64,000 bases of DNA, taken from Zunongwangia mangrovi (GTDB taxonomy: Bacteria > Bacteroidota > Bacteroidia > Flavobacteriales > Flavobacteriaceae). Positions 16,306 to 26,137 of this stretch are shown piece after piece. Below the pieces are notes generated by a model, which saw only the letters and a program-made list of their open reading frames with translations, had not been told where the DNA came from and did not search any database. Both the position numbers and the translations under genes were made by a program. Position 1 is the first letter of the stretch. Each line of letters begins with the position of its first letter. Location of the stretch: the NCBI RefSeq assembly GCF_900112105.1, contig NZ_FOKV01000001.1, positions 62,001 through 126,000 on the forward strand, read 5' to 3'.

Positions 16306-18969
16306 TTAGGATGTTCTTGGATTTGGTTTTTTGGCATCGATATCAATTTTTTTTGCCGCTTCTTTAAGCTGCTTCGCTTTAATTTTTCCATCGTTTGCCA
16401 ATTCGTACAGCGTAGCAAAAACAATATGAGCTGCGTTTACTTCAAAAAATTCGCGTAATTCTGGTCTCGCATCACTACGGCCAAAACCATCGGTTCCCAA
16501 CGCAGCAAGATTTGCGGGAAACCATTTTGCGATCGATTCTGGCAATGCTTTTACATAATCTGAAGCAGCTACAAAAACTCCTTTTTCATCATCTAAACAT
16601 TCCTGGATATAATTTTTATCTTTATTTAGCTGAGTTTTTAAGCGATTGTTACGCTCGGTATCGATCGCATCATCATAAAGCGATTTATAACTGGTAATAC
16701 TCCAAATATCTACCGCAACATCGTATTCTTTTTCTAAGATTTCAGCTGCTTCTAACACCTCAGCCATAATAGAACCACTACCAAAAAGATGCGCTTTTTT
16801 ATCGGTTTTGCGTTTTCTGGTTTTTTGGAATTTATACATTCCTTTTAAAATACCTTCTTCGCTATCTTTTGGCATTTTAGGCATTTTGTAAGTGGCATTT
16901 CCTAATGTGATATAATAGAAATAATGCTCTTTATCGATATACATTTCTTTGATCCCAGCTTTTACAATGGTCGCGAGCTCGTAAGCAAATGCAGGATCGT
17001 AAGCCTTTAGTGTTGGAAATGCTAAAGCATATAAATGACTATTCCCATCCTGGTGTTGCAAACCTTCTCCCGGTAAACTGGTTCTCCCAGAAATTCCTCC
17101 TACGAGAAACCCTTTAGCACCAGCATCGGCCGCTGCCCACATTAGATCTCCTGTTCGTTGGAAACCAAACATCGAATAGAAAAAGTAAAACGGAATCATT
17201 GGTTTTGCCTGGTTCAAATAGGCAGTACCCGCTGCAATAAACTCGGCCATACAACCAGATTCGGTTATTCCTTCTTCCATGATCGCACCGTCTTCAGATT
17301 CTTTATAAAAAAGAAGACTTTCTTTATCTACCGGCTCGTATAATTGACCGCCCGGCGCATAAATTCCAACTTGCCTAAATAAAGATTCCATTCCAAAAGT
17401 TCTACTTTCATCGGGAATAATAGGAACGATATATTTCCCTAATTCTTCATCTTTGAATAAGCGGCTTAAAGTCTGGATCATCACCATTGTGGTAGCGGCT
17501 TCGTCATCGCCCGAACCTTCTAAAAAGCTTTTGAATACTTTCTTATCAGGTTCCTTAATCACCTCACTTTTATCTTTTCGCTGCGGAAGAAAACCACCTA
17601 ATTTTTCTCTTTTTTCGTGCAGATATTTAAGTTCTTCGCTATCTTTTTTAGGCTTTAAAAACGGAATATCTTTTAACTCCTTATCTGAAACCGGCAAACT
17701 GAAAAAGTCTCTAAAAGCTTTCAATTCTTCTTCTTTGAAACTTTTCGTTTTATGGGAAACATTACTGGCTTCGCCGGCTTTACCCTGACCATAACCTTTT
17801 ATGGTTTGTGCCAGGATAATTGTAGGCTGGCCTTTATGCTCGGTTGCCTGTTTGTAAGCGTTGTAAATCTTTTGATGATCATGCCCTCCTCGCTTCAGGC
17901 GTTTTAACTCGTCGTCAGATAGGTTTTTGACGATTTTAGCCAGGTTTTTATCTTTTCCGAAGAGATCTTCACGAATAAAATCTCCTTCAGAAAAAGCATA
18001 TTTTTGAAGTTGCCCATCGGGTAATTCGTTAAGCAAGCTCACCAGTTTTCCTTCAGTATCTTTTTCGAAAATCGGGTCCCAGTCTTTTCCCCAGATCAGC
18101 TTGATCACATTCCAACCTGCTCCCTGAAATAATCCTTCTAATTCCTGAATGATTTTTCCGCTACCGCGAACAGGACCATCTAAGCGTTGCAAATTACAAT
18201 CGACTACAAAAGTCAAATTATCTAATTGATCTCGCGCTGCCACACTAATAGCGCCACGGGCTTCTGGCTCGTCCATTTCTCCGTCTCCTAAATACGCCCA
18301 AATTTGTTGATCATCTTTTTCTATGATTCCCCGTTTTTCGAGGTATTTATTAAAACGCGCCTGGTAGATTGCACTTATTGGCCCCAAGCCCATAGAAACA
18401 GTTGGGAAATTCCAAAATTCCGGCATTAAATGGGGGTGCGGATAAGAAGTAAGACCTTTATCTGATTTTATTTCTCTACGGAAGTTTTCTAAATGCTCTT
18501 CGGTTAATCTACCTTCTAAAAACGCCCTGGAGTATACTCCTGGAGAAGCGTGTCCCTGAAAGTAAACCATATCTGAACCGGCACTTCGATCCATTTTAAA
18601 GAAGTGATTAAAACCAACTTCCCATAAATGAGCAATAGAAGAATAGGTTGAAATATGCCCGCCAATTCCTTTGCTGTTATTGTTTGCCCGCACAACCATT
18701 GCCATTGCATTCCAACGGATGTAGGCTAATATTTTTTCTTCGATTTCGATATCCCCTGGATATTTTTCTTCATCCCCGGGACTTATGGTATTAATATATG
18801 GTGTAGTTAAAGGTAAGTTTGATTTTACACCGTGTCTTTGAGCTTCTGCTCGTAGTAATTTTAGTATTTCTTCTACTCGTTCTTTCGACTCATTTTGCAA
18901 AACCCATTTAAGGGAATCCAGCCATTCCTGATTTTCAATTTCGGCTGTTGCTGCTTTATCCTCTGCCAT
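16306..18969 (-). CDS. aceE: pyruvate dehydrogenase E1 component, homodimeric type
   Basis: 887 residues, matching the single-chain AceE family (E. coli about 887) rather than split alpha/beta E1. The thiamine-diphosphate motif begins YLGDGEMDEPEARGAI and ends with VVDCNLQRLDGPVRG. Other family segments are YFQGHASPGVYSRAFLEGRL, IIPDESRTFGMESLFRQVG and GRTSLPGEGLQHQDG. The enzyme decarboxylates pyruvate and acetylates the lipoyl group of E2. First gene of the aceE-aceF-lpdA operon. The upstream 185 bases contain no clear consensus promoter. Confidence 0.96.
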   Translation of the reverse strand: MAEDKAATAEIENQEWLDSLKWVLQNESKERVEEILKLLRAEAQRHGVKSNLPLTTPYINTISPGDEEKYPGDIEIEEKILAYIRWNAMAMVVRANNNSKGIGGHISTYSSIAHLWEVGFNHFFKMDRSAGSDMVYFQGHASPGVYSRAFLEGRLTEEHLENFRREIKSDKGLTSYPHPHLMPEFWNFPTVSMGLGPISAIYQARFNKYLEKRGIIEKDDQQIWAYLGDGEMDEPEARGAISVAARDQLDNLTFVVDCNLQRLDGPVRGSGKIIQELEGLFQGAGWNVIKLIWGKDWDPIFEKDTEGKLVSLLNELPDGQLQKYAFSEGDFIREDLFGKDKNLAKIVKNLSDDELKRLKRGGHDHQKIYNAYKQATEHKGQPTIILAQTIKGYGQGKAGEASNVSHKTKSFKEEELKAFRDFFSLPVSDKELKDIPFLKPKKDSEELKYLHEKREKLGGFLPQRKDKSEVIKEPDKKVFKSFLEGSGDDEAATTMVMIQTLSRLFKDEELGKYIVPIIPDESRTFGMESLFRQVGIYAPGGQLYEPVDKESLLFYKESEDGAIMEEGITESGCMAEFIAAGTAYLNQAKPMIPFYFFYSMFGFQRTGDLMWAAADAGAKGFLVGGISGRTSLPGEGLQHQDGNSHLYALAFPTLKAYDPAFAYELATIVKAGIKEMYIDKEHYFYYITLGNATYKMPKMPKDSEEGILKGMYKFQKTRKRKTDKKAHLFGSGSIMAEVLEAAEILEKEYDVAVDIWSITSYKSLYDDAIDTERNNRLKTQLNKDKNYIQECLDDEKGVFVAASDYVKALPESIAKWFPANLAALGTDGFGRSDARPELREFFEVNAAHIVFATLYELANDGKIKAKQLKEAAKKIDIDAKKPNPRTS

Positions 18970-19153
18970 GCTTTGAGATTTATTAGTTGGTAATAGAGTG
19001 GTCTATCTCTTTGAAATTACCAATTAATAAAACCGACTTCAAATGATTAACAGAAGATTATAGCGCTATGCTAAAGCTTTCAAAAAATTGAAAAATAAAG
19101 TACCCTAAATTTTAAGAAAGAAAACGTATTAGAAATTATCGAATCTTAGCAAT

Positions 19154-19186
19154 AAAAAAGCCTCGCAATATCTGCGAGGCCTTTTA
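19154..19186 (-). terminator. terminator of the clp operon
   Basis: Inverted repeat GCCTCGCA / TGCGAGGC with a 5-base loop, followed on the minus strand by TTTTTT. It lies 25 bases past the clpX stop. Confidence 0.85.
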
Positions 19187-19210
19187 ACTTTAAAACAATT
19201 ATTATCTTTT

Positions 19211-20443
19211 CTATGAAGCTGCTTTTAGCGCATTCATAGTGGATTTATTTAGTTTTTCTTCAGCATACTCGCGAGTAAGTGTAAATTCTCTCACATCACT
19301 TTCAGGAAGATCGAACATTGCATCGGTTAAGATCGCTTCACAAAGTGAACGTAAACCACGTGCACCAAGCTTATATTCTACCGCTTTTTCTACGATATAA
19401 TCTAAAGCCTCATCTGTAACGCTAAATTCGATCTCATCCATTTCAAACAGTTTTGTATACTGCTTGATAATCGCATTTTTAGGCTCGGTTAAAATAGAAC
19501 GAAGCGTTTGCTGATCTAGCGGATTCATATAAGTTAATGCCGGTAAACGACCAATAATTTCAGGAATAAGTCCAAAATCCTTCAAATCTTTAGGGATGAT
19601 ATACTTTAAAAGATTGGTTCTTTCGATATTATCATCACTCTTCGAAGCACTGAATCCTACCGCCTGCATATTTAAACGCTTGCTGATATTTTTTTCGATT
19701 CCATCAAAAGCTCCACCGGCGATAAACAGAATATTTTCAGTATCTACCTCGATAAATTTTTGATCTGGATGCTTTCTTCCTCCTTTTGGCGGAACATTTA
19801 CCGTGGTTCCTTCAAGAAGTTTTAATAATGCCTGCTGAACACCTTCTCCAGATACATCTCTGGTGATCGAAGGATTATCACTTTTACGAGCGATCTTATC
19901 GATCTCGTCGATAAACACAATTCCGCGTTGAGCTTTATCTACATTATAATCTGCTGCCTGAAGTAAACGTGTAAGAATTCCTTCTACATCTTCACCAACA
20001 TAACCAGCTTCAGTTAACACCGTTGCATCAACGATCGCTAAAGGCACATTAAGCATTTTCGCGATAGTTTTTGCCATTAAGGTTTTACCGGTACCTGTTT
20101 CACCAACCATCACGATATTACTTTTCTGGATCTCGATATCATCATCGCTCTCTGGTTGTAATAAACGTTTGTAGTGGTTATAAACAGCAACAGACATTAC
20201 TTTTTTAGTTGCTTCCTGCCCGATAATATATTCATCTAAGAATGCCTTAATAGATTTAGGCTTACTTAGCATTAATTCTGAAGATAATTCGTTTGCTTCT
20301 CCCTGCTTCGATTCTTCAAGCACAATACCATGCGCCTGCTCGATACATCGATCACAAATGTGAGCATCTAAACCTGCTATCAATAAATTGGTTTCAGGTT
20401 TTTTTCTTCCGCAGAAGGAGCATTCTAATTCCTCTTTCGCCAT
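19211..20443 (-). CDS. clpX: ATP-dependent Clp protease ATP-binding subunit ClpX
   Basis: 410 residues from the ATG at 20443 ([18 protein letters not shown]), which matches the usual ClpX start; seven additional upstream codons exist in frame. N-terminal zinc-binding domain with CSFCG and [12 protein letters not shown]; Walker A GETGTGKT; Walker [10 protein letters not shown]; pore loop in the [20 protein letters not shown] stretch; sensor and C-terminal small domain (KLGARGLRS). ClpX unfolds tagged substrates and feeds them to ClpP. It follows clpP by 73 bases and is followed by a terminator. Confidence 0.97.
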   Translation of the reverse strand: MAKEELECSFCGRKKPETNLLIAGLDAHICDRCIEQAHGIVLEESKQGEANELSSELMLSKPKSIKAFLDEYIIGQEATKKVMSVAVYNHYKRLLQPESDDDIEIQKSNIVMVGETGTGKTLMAKTIAKMLNVPLAIVDATVLTEAGYVGEDVEGILTRLLQAADYNVDKAQRGIVFIDEIDKIARKSDNPSITRDVSGEGVQQALLKLLEGTTVNVPPKGGRKHPDQKFIEVDTENILFIAGGAFDGIEKNISKRLNMQAVGFSASKSDDNIERTNLLKYIIPKDLKDFGLIPEIIGRLPALTYMNPLDQQTLRSILTEPKNAIIKQYTKLFEMDEIEFSVTDEALDYIVEKAVEYKLGARGLRSLCEAILTDAMFDLPESDVREFTLTREYAEEKLNKSTMNALKAAS

Positions 20444-20516
20444 CTTGTTATATTTCCTGTTCAAATTCAGAATATAGCATCCTGAAAATCTCTTCTAATT
20501 CTGTCTAATCTCGATC

Positions 20517-21197
20517 TTACTTCTCTCTGGTAAGAATCTCGTCTATCATTCCGTATTCCTTAGCTCTATCAGCTTTCATCCAGTAATCACGATCACTGTC
20601 TTCGTAAACTTTATCGTAAGACTGACCAGAATGTTTAGAAATGATATTGTACAATTCTTCTTTTAAAGTAATGATCTCTCTGGCAGTGATCTCGATATCA
20701 CTTGCCTGTCCCTGAGCTCCACCAAGTGGCTGGTGAATCATCACTCGAGAATGTGGCAAACCACTTCTTTTTCCTTTTTCCCCTGCGCAAAGTAATACGG
20801 CTCCCATAGAAGCTGCCATACCTGTACAGATCGTTGCAACATCTGGCTTAATAAATTGCATAGTATCGTATATACCTAAACCAGCATAAACACTACCACC
20901 AGGAGAGTTTATATAAATTTGAATATCTTTTGAAGAATCTGTACTCTCTAAAAATAATAATTGCGCCTGGATAATATTTGCTACCTGATCGTTGATGCCA
21001 GTACCCATAAAGATAATTCTATCCATCATTAATCTAGAAAATACATCCATTGCCACAGCATTCATCTGGCGCTCTTCAATAATGTTAGGAGTCATCCCAA
21101 CAGGCGTCATGCTGCTTACTATTTTATCGTAATAATTACTATTTATTCCGTGGTGTTTGGTTGCGTACTTTTCGAATTCTTTTCCGTAGTCCATCAA
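20517..21197 (-). CDS. clpP: ATP-dependent Clp protease proteolytic subunit ClpP
   Basis: 226 residues. The catalytic serine is S130 in GMAASMGAVLL, the histidine H155 in VMIHQPLGGAQGQASDI, and the aspartate lies in the EDSDRDYWM segment near residue 204. A propeptide-like N-terminus of about 30 residues precedes the conserved core. ClpP forms the tetradecameric protease chamber that works with ClpX, encoded next. ATGATG gives two possible starts one codon apart. A terminator-like hairpin separates it from tig upstream. Confidence 0.96.
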   Translation of the reverse strand: MMDYGKEFEKYATKHHGINSNYYDKIVSSMTPVGMTPNIIEERQMNAVAMDVFSRLMMDRIIFMGTGINDQVANIIQAQLLFLESTDSSKDIQIYINSPGGSVYAGLGIYDTMQFIKPDVATICTGMAASMGAVLLCAGEKGKRSGLPHSRVMIHQPLGGAQGQASDIEITAREIITLKEELYNIISKHSGQSYDKVYEDSDRDYWMKADRAKEYGMIDEILTREK

Positions 21198-21235
21198 TTT
21201 TTCTTTTTAATTACAAAGTAATCTATAAAGCCAAA

Positions 21236-21266
21236 AAAGGCGTTATACCGTTATGGTTAACGCCTT
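21236..21266 (-). terminator. terminator or attenuator between tig and clpP
   Basis: On the minus strand the arms GGCGTTA and TAACGCC (21264-21239) enclose an inner ACC/GGT pair and are followed by TTTTTTGG. It can end tig transcripts about 40 bases before the clpP start. Confidence 0.7.
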
Positions 21267-21372
21267 AAAGATAGGTATAAATTATAAAAAAGGCTTACTC
21301 GATAATCGAGATTTGTTTATTTGAAGGCCTTAGCCAAAAGCAAATTATTCTACTGAACTACCAGCAGTTTTT

Positions 21373-22695
21373 TTACTCATAAATTTCTTTTACAAACTCA
21401 TCGTAAGTAACTTCCTTTTCGTCAAATTTCATATTGTCTTTATAGAAGTTTAACAATTTTTCGTTAACTAATTGCTCAGAAAGACGCTTCACCTCATCTT
21501 GATTAGACATGATTCGCGCAGCGATGTCGTCTAATTCTTTATCTGAAGGATCCATTTGTCCAAATTGAGCCATTTGCTCTTTAATTTTATCTTTAGCGAA
21601 TGCTTTAAGCGCTTCGAAATCTACCTGAATATCGTTGTCTTTTACGATCTTCCCTTCGATTAACTGGTAACGAAGTCCCTTTTCGCTATTCTCGTATTCC
21701 TCAACAGCTTCTTCTTCTGTTAATGGTTTTTCACCAACAGTTCTAATCCATTTTTGAAGAAACTCTTTTGGAAGATCAAAATCAGTTTTCTCGATCAATG
21801 CTTCAGTAACATCATTCATTAACTGTTGATCGCTTTGCTGAACAAATTGCTTTTCAGCATCTTCCTTGATCTTTTCTTTAAGCTCGGTTACAGTTTTTAC
21901 TTTTCCTTCACCAAAAAGCTTATCAAATAATTCCTGGTCTAGATCTGCAAGCTCTCTTTTATTGATTTCGGAAATAGTAAATTCTACTTCGATATCAAGA
22001 TCGTGAGCTTTATCATGTTCGATCTTTAAGTGCTGGATCAAATCGTGATCGTCTTCAAAAAGACTCTTAGTCTTTAATTTGATCGTATCTCCTACTTTAG
22101 ATCCTACAAATTTATTAAGGTTTCTTTTTCCCTTGATCTTTTCTAATTCGATCGAAGTTTCATTTTCGATACCTTCTTCTTCATTTTTGAAAGTTCCGGC
22201 AACGATATCTCCTTCTTCAACCTCGTCTTTAGAAATTAATTTACCGTACTGCTTTTGGATATTCTCGATCTGTCTGTCGATCATTGTATCATCAGCAACG
22301 ATATTATATTTTGTTACAGGCTTTTCTAAATCAAGACTTACCTCAAATTCTGGAGCAAGACCAACTTCAAACTCAAAAGTGTAGTCATCTTTATTCCAGT
22401 CAAAATTTTCCTGCTCTTTAGGAATTGGGTTTCCAAGAACGTCTAATTTTTCTTCAGTAAGATATTTATTAAGGTTTTCCTGTAGTAGTTTATTTACTTC
22501 ATCTACCAATACAGCCTGCCCGTATTGTTTTTTCACCATCCCCATAGGAACGTGACCTTTTCTAAAGCCAGGAACATTGGCATTTTTACGGTAATCCTTA
22601 AGGATCTTCTCTACTTTAGGAGCATAGTCGTCTTTTGCGATATCTACTTTAACTACCGCATTCAATTCATCAATATTCTCTCTGGTAATATTCAT
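21373..22695 (-). CDS. tig: trigger factor
   Basis: 440 residues, near the family length. The N-terminal ribosome-binding domain carries the signature FRKGHVPMGMVKKQYG (family consensus GFRxGKxP). The middle domain, corresponding to the FKBP-like isomerase (EVEEGDIVAGTFKNEEEG onward), is divergent, as in other Bacteroidetes. A charged, helical C-terminal chaperone domain with DLPKEFLQKWI follows. Trigger factor binds nascent chains at the ribosome exit. It stands upstream of clpP-clpX in the common tig-clpP-clpX order, here with a hairpin between tig and clpP. Confidence 0.93.
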   Translation of the reverse strand: MNITRENIDELNAVVKVDIAKDDYAPKVEKILKDYRKNANVPGFRKGHVPMGMVKKQYGQAVLVDEVNKLLQENLNKYLTEEKLDVLGNPIPKEQENFDWNKDDYTFEFEVGLAPEFEVSLDLEKPVTKYNIVADDTMIDRQIENIQKQYGKLISKDEVEEGDIVAGTFKNEEEGIENETSIELEKIKGKRNLNKFVGSKVGDTIKLKTKSLFEDDHDLIQHLKIEHDKAHDLDIEVEFTISEINKRELADLDQELFDKLFGEGKVKTVTELKEKIKEDAEKQFVQQSDQQLMNDVTEALIEKTDFDLPKEFLQKWIRTVGEKPLTEEEAVEEYENSEKGLRYQLIEGKIVKDNDIQVDFEALKAFAKDKIKEQMAQFGQMDPSDKELDDIAARIMSNQDEVKRLSEQLVNEKLLNFYKDNMKFDEKEVTYDEFVKEIYE

Positions 22696-22782
22696 CTTGA
22701 CTTATTATAAAAAATTGGTGTGCAAAATTAAGCTTTTTTCACTAGCCTGCAAAGTTTCAAATTATTGAATTTCAGCAAGCTT

Positions 22783-23124
22783 CTAATCCTTATCAAGAAG
22801 AGAATATAATATCGACTGAAATAATGAAAAAAGTAAACTAAATATTATCGCCATAAACCAGCCATCTACACTAAAGCCTCCTACAAAACCATCTGCTAAA
22901 AAGATAATTATAGCATTTATGATAAGTAAAAATAAGCCCAGGGTTACAATAGTTACCGGCAAGGTTAAGATCACTAATATCGGTTTAACGATAAGGTTAA
23001 GTATCGCTAAAACTATCGCCACAATAAATGCCGTAAAATAACTAGCTACTGCTACACCTGGCAACAATTTGGCTAAAACCACCACTACAAGGGCAGATAA
23101 TAGAAGTTTTAATAAAAGTCTCAT
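22783..23124 (-). CDS. small four-helix membrane protein, phage-holin-4_2-like family
   Basis: 113 residues and almost entirely hydrophobic, with about four membrane spans. The motif NLIVKPILVILTLPVTIVTL followed by GLFLLIINAIIIFLADGFV is characteristic of the Phage_holin_4_2 (YvlD-like) family. These are chromosomal membrane proteins of unknown function, not phage lysis genes, and nothing phage-like is nearby. It lies between tig and the GDSL-lipoprotein operon, all on the minus strand. Confidence 0.8.
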   Translation of the reverse strand: MRLLLKLLLSALVVVVLAKLLPGVAVASYFTAFIVAIVLAILNLIVKPILVILTLPVTIVTLGLFLLIINAIIIFLADGFVGGFSVDGWFMAIIFSLLFSLFQSILYSLLDKD

Positions 23125-23160
23125 TTCTTCAAAGGTTTGATTGATAGTTCAAAATTGCGA

Positions 23161-23188
23161 AAAAAAAAGTCGGCTAATTGCCGACTTT
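23161..23188 (-). terminator. terminator of the fadL-GDSL operon
   Basis: AAAGTCGGC / GCCGACTTT inverted repeat with a 5-base loop, followed on the minus strand by a run of eight T. It begins 25 bases past the GDSL gene stop. Confidence 0.85.
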
Positions 23189-23212
23189 CCTTATTTTAAT
23201 ATAAGTTTATCA

Positions 23213-24787
23213 TTACTGCACCTCATTACTCAGCGTAATTGTACCGTATTGCCCCACATTCACTTTAGGAACAGTTGCACTATAAGTTGCATTAATCTGA
23301 TCGATAATCTCGTTAGCAACAATTGCATAACCTCTTGGCGTTAAATGCACTCCGTCTAAAGAAAAAGCACCACCTGTGGCATAGGTTGCAGTAACAGTAC
23401 CGCCATCAAAAGATAACCCCCCATCTGCAACGCTATTTAATAACGCATTTGCATCTACCATTGCAAGACCATTTGCGCTAGCCACTGCAGAAATAGTCTG
23501 ATTAAAAGAAGTGGTCGCTGTTTGAATTTCTGAAATTTCTGTGCTATCTAAGACATCTGCATCATCTAAACCATTCACACCTCCAAATAAGATGTTAGCC
23601 TGTTCCTGAGTTGGCGTCCCACCTGCCATAAGCAATCCTAAAACTTGCTGCACTTCAGTAGTTAAATTAACTGAACCATAACCACTAGCCAAAGCTGATT
23701 GATCTACCTGAAGTTGAATTAATTCATCTTCTGTCATCTGTCTAAATCCAAGCGGATTGGTTTGACTCACCGGAACATCGATTATAAATCTATTTGGACC
23801 TTCATTAAATGTTATAGCGTATTGAGAAGCTAAAGCTACAGCTTGTTCCTGCGGAACTCCCTGCGCAATTAGTCCACCGGCAAAAACCTGAGAAACTGCA
23901 CTGAAATAAGCAGTTAGATTTCCAGCGGTTTGTGCATCCAAAACTAATGCGTTGTTAGGTACTGTATTAAAAAATGCTATTGAAGTTACATCTGGAATAT
24001 TAATTAAAACTCCGCCTGCTCCGTTAGCGGTTAATGCCTGCACCATTTGTGAATATACCTGAGCAAAAACCTGCGGATCTGTAATATCGTTAGAACCATA
24101 AGAAGCAGGATTTAGATTTCCTGCCTGGTTTACGCCAACACCTCCAGAAGTTGCATAACCTAAAACATCGTTATTCCCAATCCATAAAGAGAAAAATGTA
24201 GGATCTTGCGCTAAAGCATCGGCCATTACACTAGTTTGAGGAGAAGAGGCAAATCTTACAAAATATGGATTCGCCATGCCCGACTGCACTCCTGCTAAAT
24301 TACCATAACCTTCTACTCCTAAGTGATAAGATTTAGCTCCAGGAACTCCCATATTGTTAAAAGGCCCTTCTAAAACATTTGTAATATCTGTGGTTGGTGC
24401 CATCCCTGCATAAACCGACGGACTATTATTTCCCTGGCTATCTGTAGCCAACACCAATCTATTACTCGTGATTTGCTGCCCGCCAGCTAAAAGTCCACCG
24501 GCGTTATCATTCATATAAGGAATGGTAAATTCGTTTGTTTCCTGCGTTAAAGCAAACTGTCCTGCTAAAATATTAGGATACGAATTTGTTTGCCCCGTAA
24601 TATAAAGTGCATTATCTGCATATCCTGCTGTTAACGAATTTCCTAAAGCTACGTAATTGGTAAAATCGGCTCCACCATTACTATACACACCTCCTGCTTC
24701 ATCTATTGGATTATCTAAATCTGGCTCACAAGAAACTATTCCCAAAGCCAACAAGCCTATTGCTAAAAATCTATAGTTTTTCATCAT
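23213..24787 (-). CDS. SGNH/GDSL-type hydrolase lipoprotein
   Basis: 524 residues. The N-terminus is a lipoprotein signal with lipobox GIVSC, cysteine at about residue 20. SGNH blocks are visible: GNSLTAGY (block I, nucleophile Ser), NMGVPGAKSYHLG (block II, Gly), LWIGNNDVLG (block III, Asn) and DGVHLTPRGYAIVANEI (block V, Asp/His). The middle region between blocks III and V is long. It is probably an outer-membrane-anchored esterase or lipase. It starts 11 bases after a fadL-like gene, so a joint role in releasing and importing acyl chains is plausible but inferred. Confidence 0.88.
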   Translation of the reverse strand: MMKNYRFLAIGLLALGIVSCEPDLDNPIDEAGGVYSNGGADFTNYVALGNSLTAGYADNALYITGQTNSYPNILAGQFALTQETNEFTIPYMNDNAGGLLAGGQQITSNRLVLATDSQGNNSPSVYAGMAPTTDITNVLEGPFNNMGVPGAKSYHLGVEGYGNLAGVQSGMANPYFVRFASSPQTSVMADALAQDPTFFSLWIGNNDVLGYATSGGVGVNQAGNLNPASYGSNDITDPQVFAQVYSQMVQALTANGAGGVLINIPDVTSIAFFNTVPNNALVLDAQTAGNLTAYFSAVSQVFAGGLIAQGVPQEQAVALASQYAITFNEGPNRFIIDVPVSQTNPLGFRQMTEDELIQLQVDQSALASGYGSVNLTTEVQQVLGLLMAGGTPTQEQANILFGGVNGLDDADVLDSTEISEIQTATTSFNQTISAVASANGLAMVDANALLNSVADGGLSFDGGTVTATYATGGAFSLDGVHLTPRGYAIVANEIIDQINATYSATVPKVNVGQYGTITLSNEVQ

Positions 24788-24798
24788 TTCTTGTAAGT

Positions 24799-26049
24799 TT
24801 AAATTTTAAATGTCACACCAAGACCTGGCACAAAAGCTACTGTTTTATAATCCCCTTCAAATGGTACATTCTGCCCATTCTCCATATAATACTCGTAAGA
24901 TTCGTTAATTTCTTCGAATCTATTATATAAGAATGAAGCATCGATCGCTAGTTTCTCTGTTATATTTACTGAAAGACCCGCAGTAAAGCCATGCGCATCA
25001 TTTCGTGGTGTTTCTGGAGCAAAATAACCAGATTGTACAGGAGATTCGTCGAAATAATAACCTGCTCTTAAGGTAAACATTTCGTTTGCGATATACTGCG
25101 CACCAAATCTATACGTATTAGCGTCTTTATAATTTCTTGGATTTTCTGAATCTGGAACTGCCGGATCTTGAAAATCGATATCTAAAGATTGATATACATC
25201 CCAAAAGGCACGGTTATAATCAAAAGCTACTAACCATTTATCTGAAATCTCATAAGAAGCCCCTACAGAAAGTTCTGCTGGTAAAGGCAAAGAAGCGTCA
25301 AAACGAGTATCATTAAATGGAGTTAATGGTGAAGCCGGAATATTACTAAAATCGGCATCTCCTTCTTCTGCTTCAACAATAATTTCTGAACGATAGTTTG
25401 CTCCTATTCTAAGTTTATCTGTAGGATTGAACATGGCTCCTAAAGACCATCCCCAGGCATGCACTCCTGAAGCGTCTACAGTTACGTTTGCTCTATTTCC
25501 ATCGATATCGCTAAGAGTTCTGTTTAAATTTCTATTGAAGTTTACGGCTCCATTTACATAAATAGGACCACCACCTACACTAAGTTTATCTGAAATTTTT
25601 ACAGAAGCCAATGCCTGAATATAGATCGCCTGAAGATCTATATTATTCACAAGATGAGAACCAGACCAATCTGTTGGCCACTCTACAGAACTACCGTAAG
25701 GCGTATACGCCGCAAGACCTAAAGTTAGCCAATCTGAAGCTTTATAAGAAACATAGGCATAAAAAGGCGTTCCTACCGGGCTGTCTGTTCTTGCCATTTG
25801 CCCAAATTCGTCATTTTGCCACACCACGTCTGAGAATACCGCACTTGCTCCAAAAGATACATTTATACGATCTTCTAAATACACTAACCCAGCAGGGTTA
25901 AAAAATGCTAACTCTGCATTATCAACTACAGCCACACCAGTATGCCCCATGGCCAGCCTACGCTGTCCCTGAAGCCCTACTCTGTATCCCCCGGCATAAG
26001 TCATTGCAGCCGCCAACCCAAAAAGGGTTAGGAATAAAAGTTTCTTCAT
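24799..26049 (-). CDS. FadL/OmpP1/TodX-family outer-membrane transporter
   Basis: 416 residues with signal peptide MKKLLFLTLFGLAAAMTYAG. The hatch signature GLQGQRRLAMGHTGVAVVD followed by NAELAFFNPAGLVYLED (NPA-type motif) is diagnostic of the FadL family. Repeated amphipathic strands follow, ending in VAFVPGLGVTFKI. FadL proteins pass long-chain fatty acids or other hydrophobic compounds across the outer membrane. It heads a two-gene unit with the GDSL lipoprotein and has a good promoter at 26096-26126. Confidence 0.9.
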   Translation of the reverse strand: MKKLLFLTLFGLAAAMTYAGGYRVGLQGQRRLAMGHTGVAVVDNAELAFFNPAGLVYLEDRINVSFGASAVFSDVVWQNDEFGQMARTDSPVGTPFYAYVSYKASDWLTLGLAAYTPYGSSVEWPTDWSGSHLVNNIDLQAIYIQALASVKISDKLSVGGGPIYVNGAVNFNRNLNRTLSDIDGNRANVTVDASGVHAWGWSLGAMFNPTDKLRIGANYRSEIIVEAEEGDADFSNIPASPLTPFNDTRFDASLPLPAELSVGASYEISDKWLVAFDYNRAFWDVYQSLDIDFQDPAVPDSENPRNYKDANTYRFGAQYIANEMFTLRAGYYFDESPVQSGYFAPETPRNDAHGFTAGLSVNITEKLAIDASFLYNRFEEINESYEYYMENGQNVPFEGDYKTVAFVPGLGVTFKI

Positions 26050-26095
26050 AATTTAAGTAGAATTAAGTTTGTTTCATTATTTGTACAAAACGCCT

Positions 26096-26126
26096 CAAAA
26101 ATAACGCAAAATACAAATATTGCAAC
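26096..26126 (-). promoter_or_regulatory. promoter of the fadL-GDSL operon
   Basis: Minus strand GTTG (26126-26123), 19 bases, then TATTTTTG (26103-26096), a full match to TAnnTTTG. The fadL ATG is 46 bases downstream. Confidence 0.6.
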
Positions 26127-26137
26127 AAAATAGGTAA

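Noticed and set aside
22783-23124. Phage holin suggesting a prophage remnant
   Set aside because: The family is chromosomal despite its name; no integrase, capsid, lysin or attachment site nearby.
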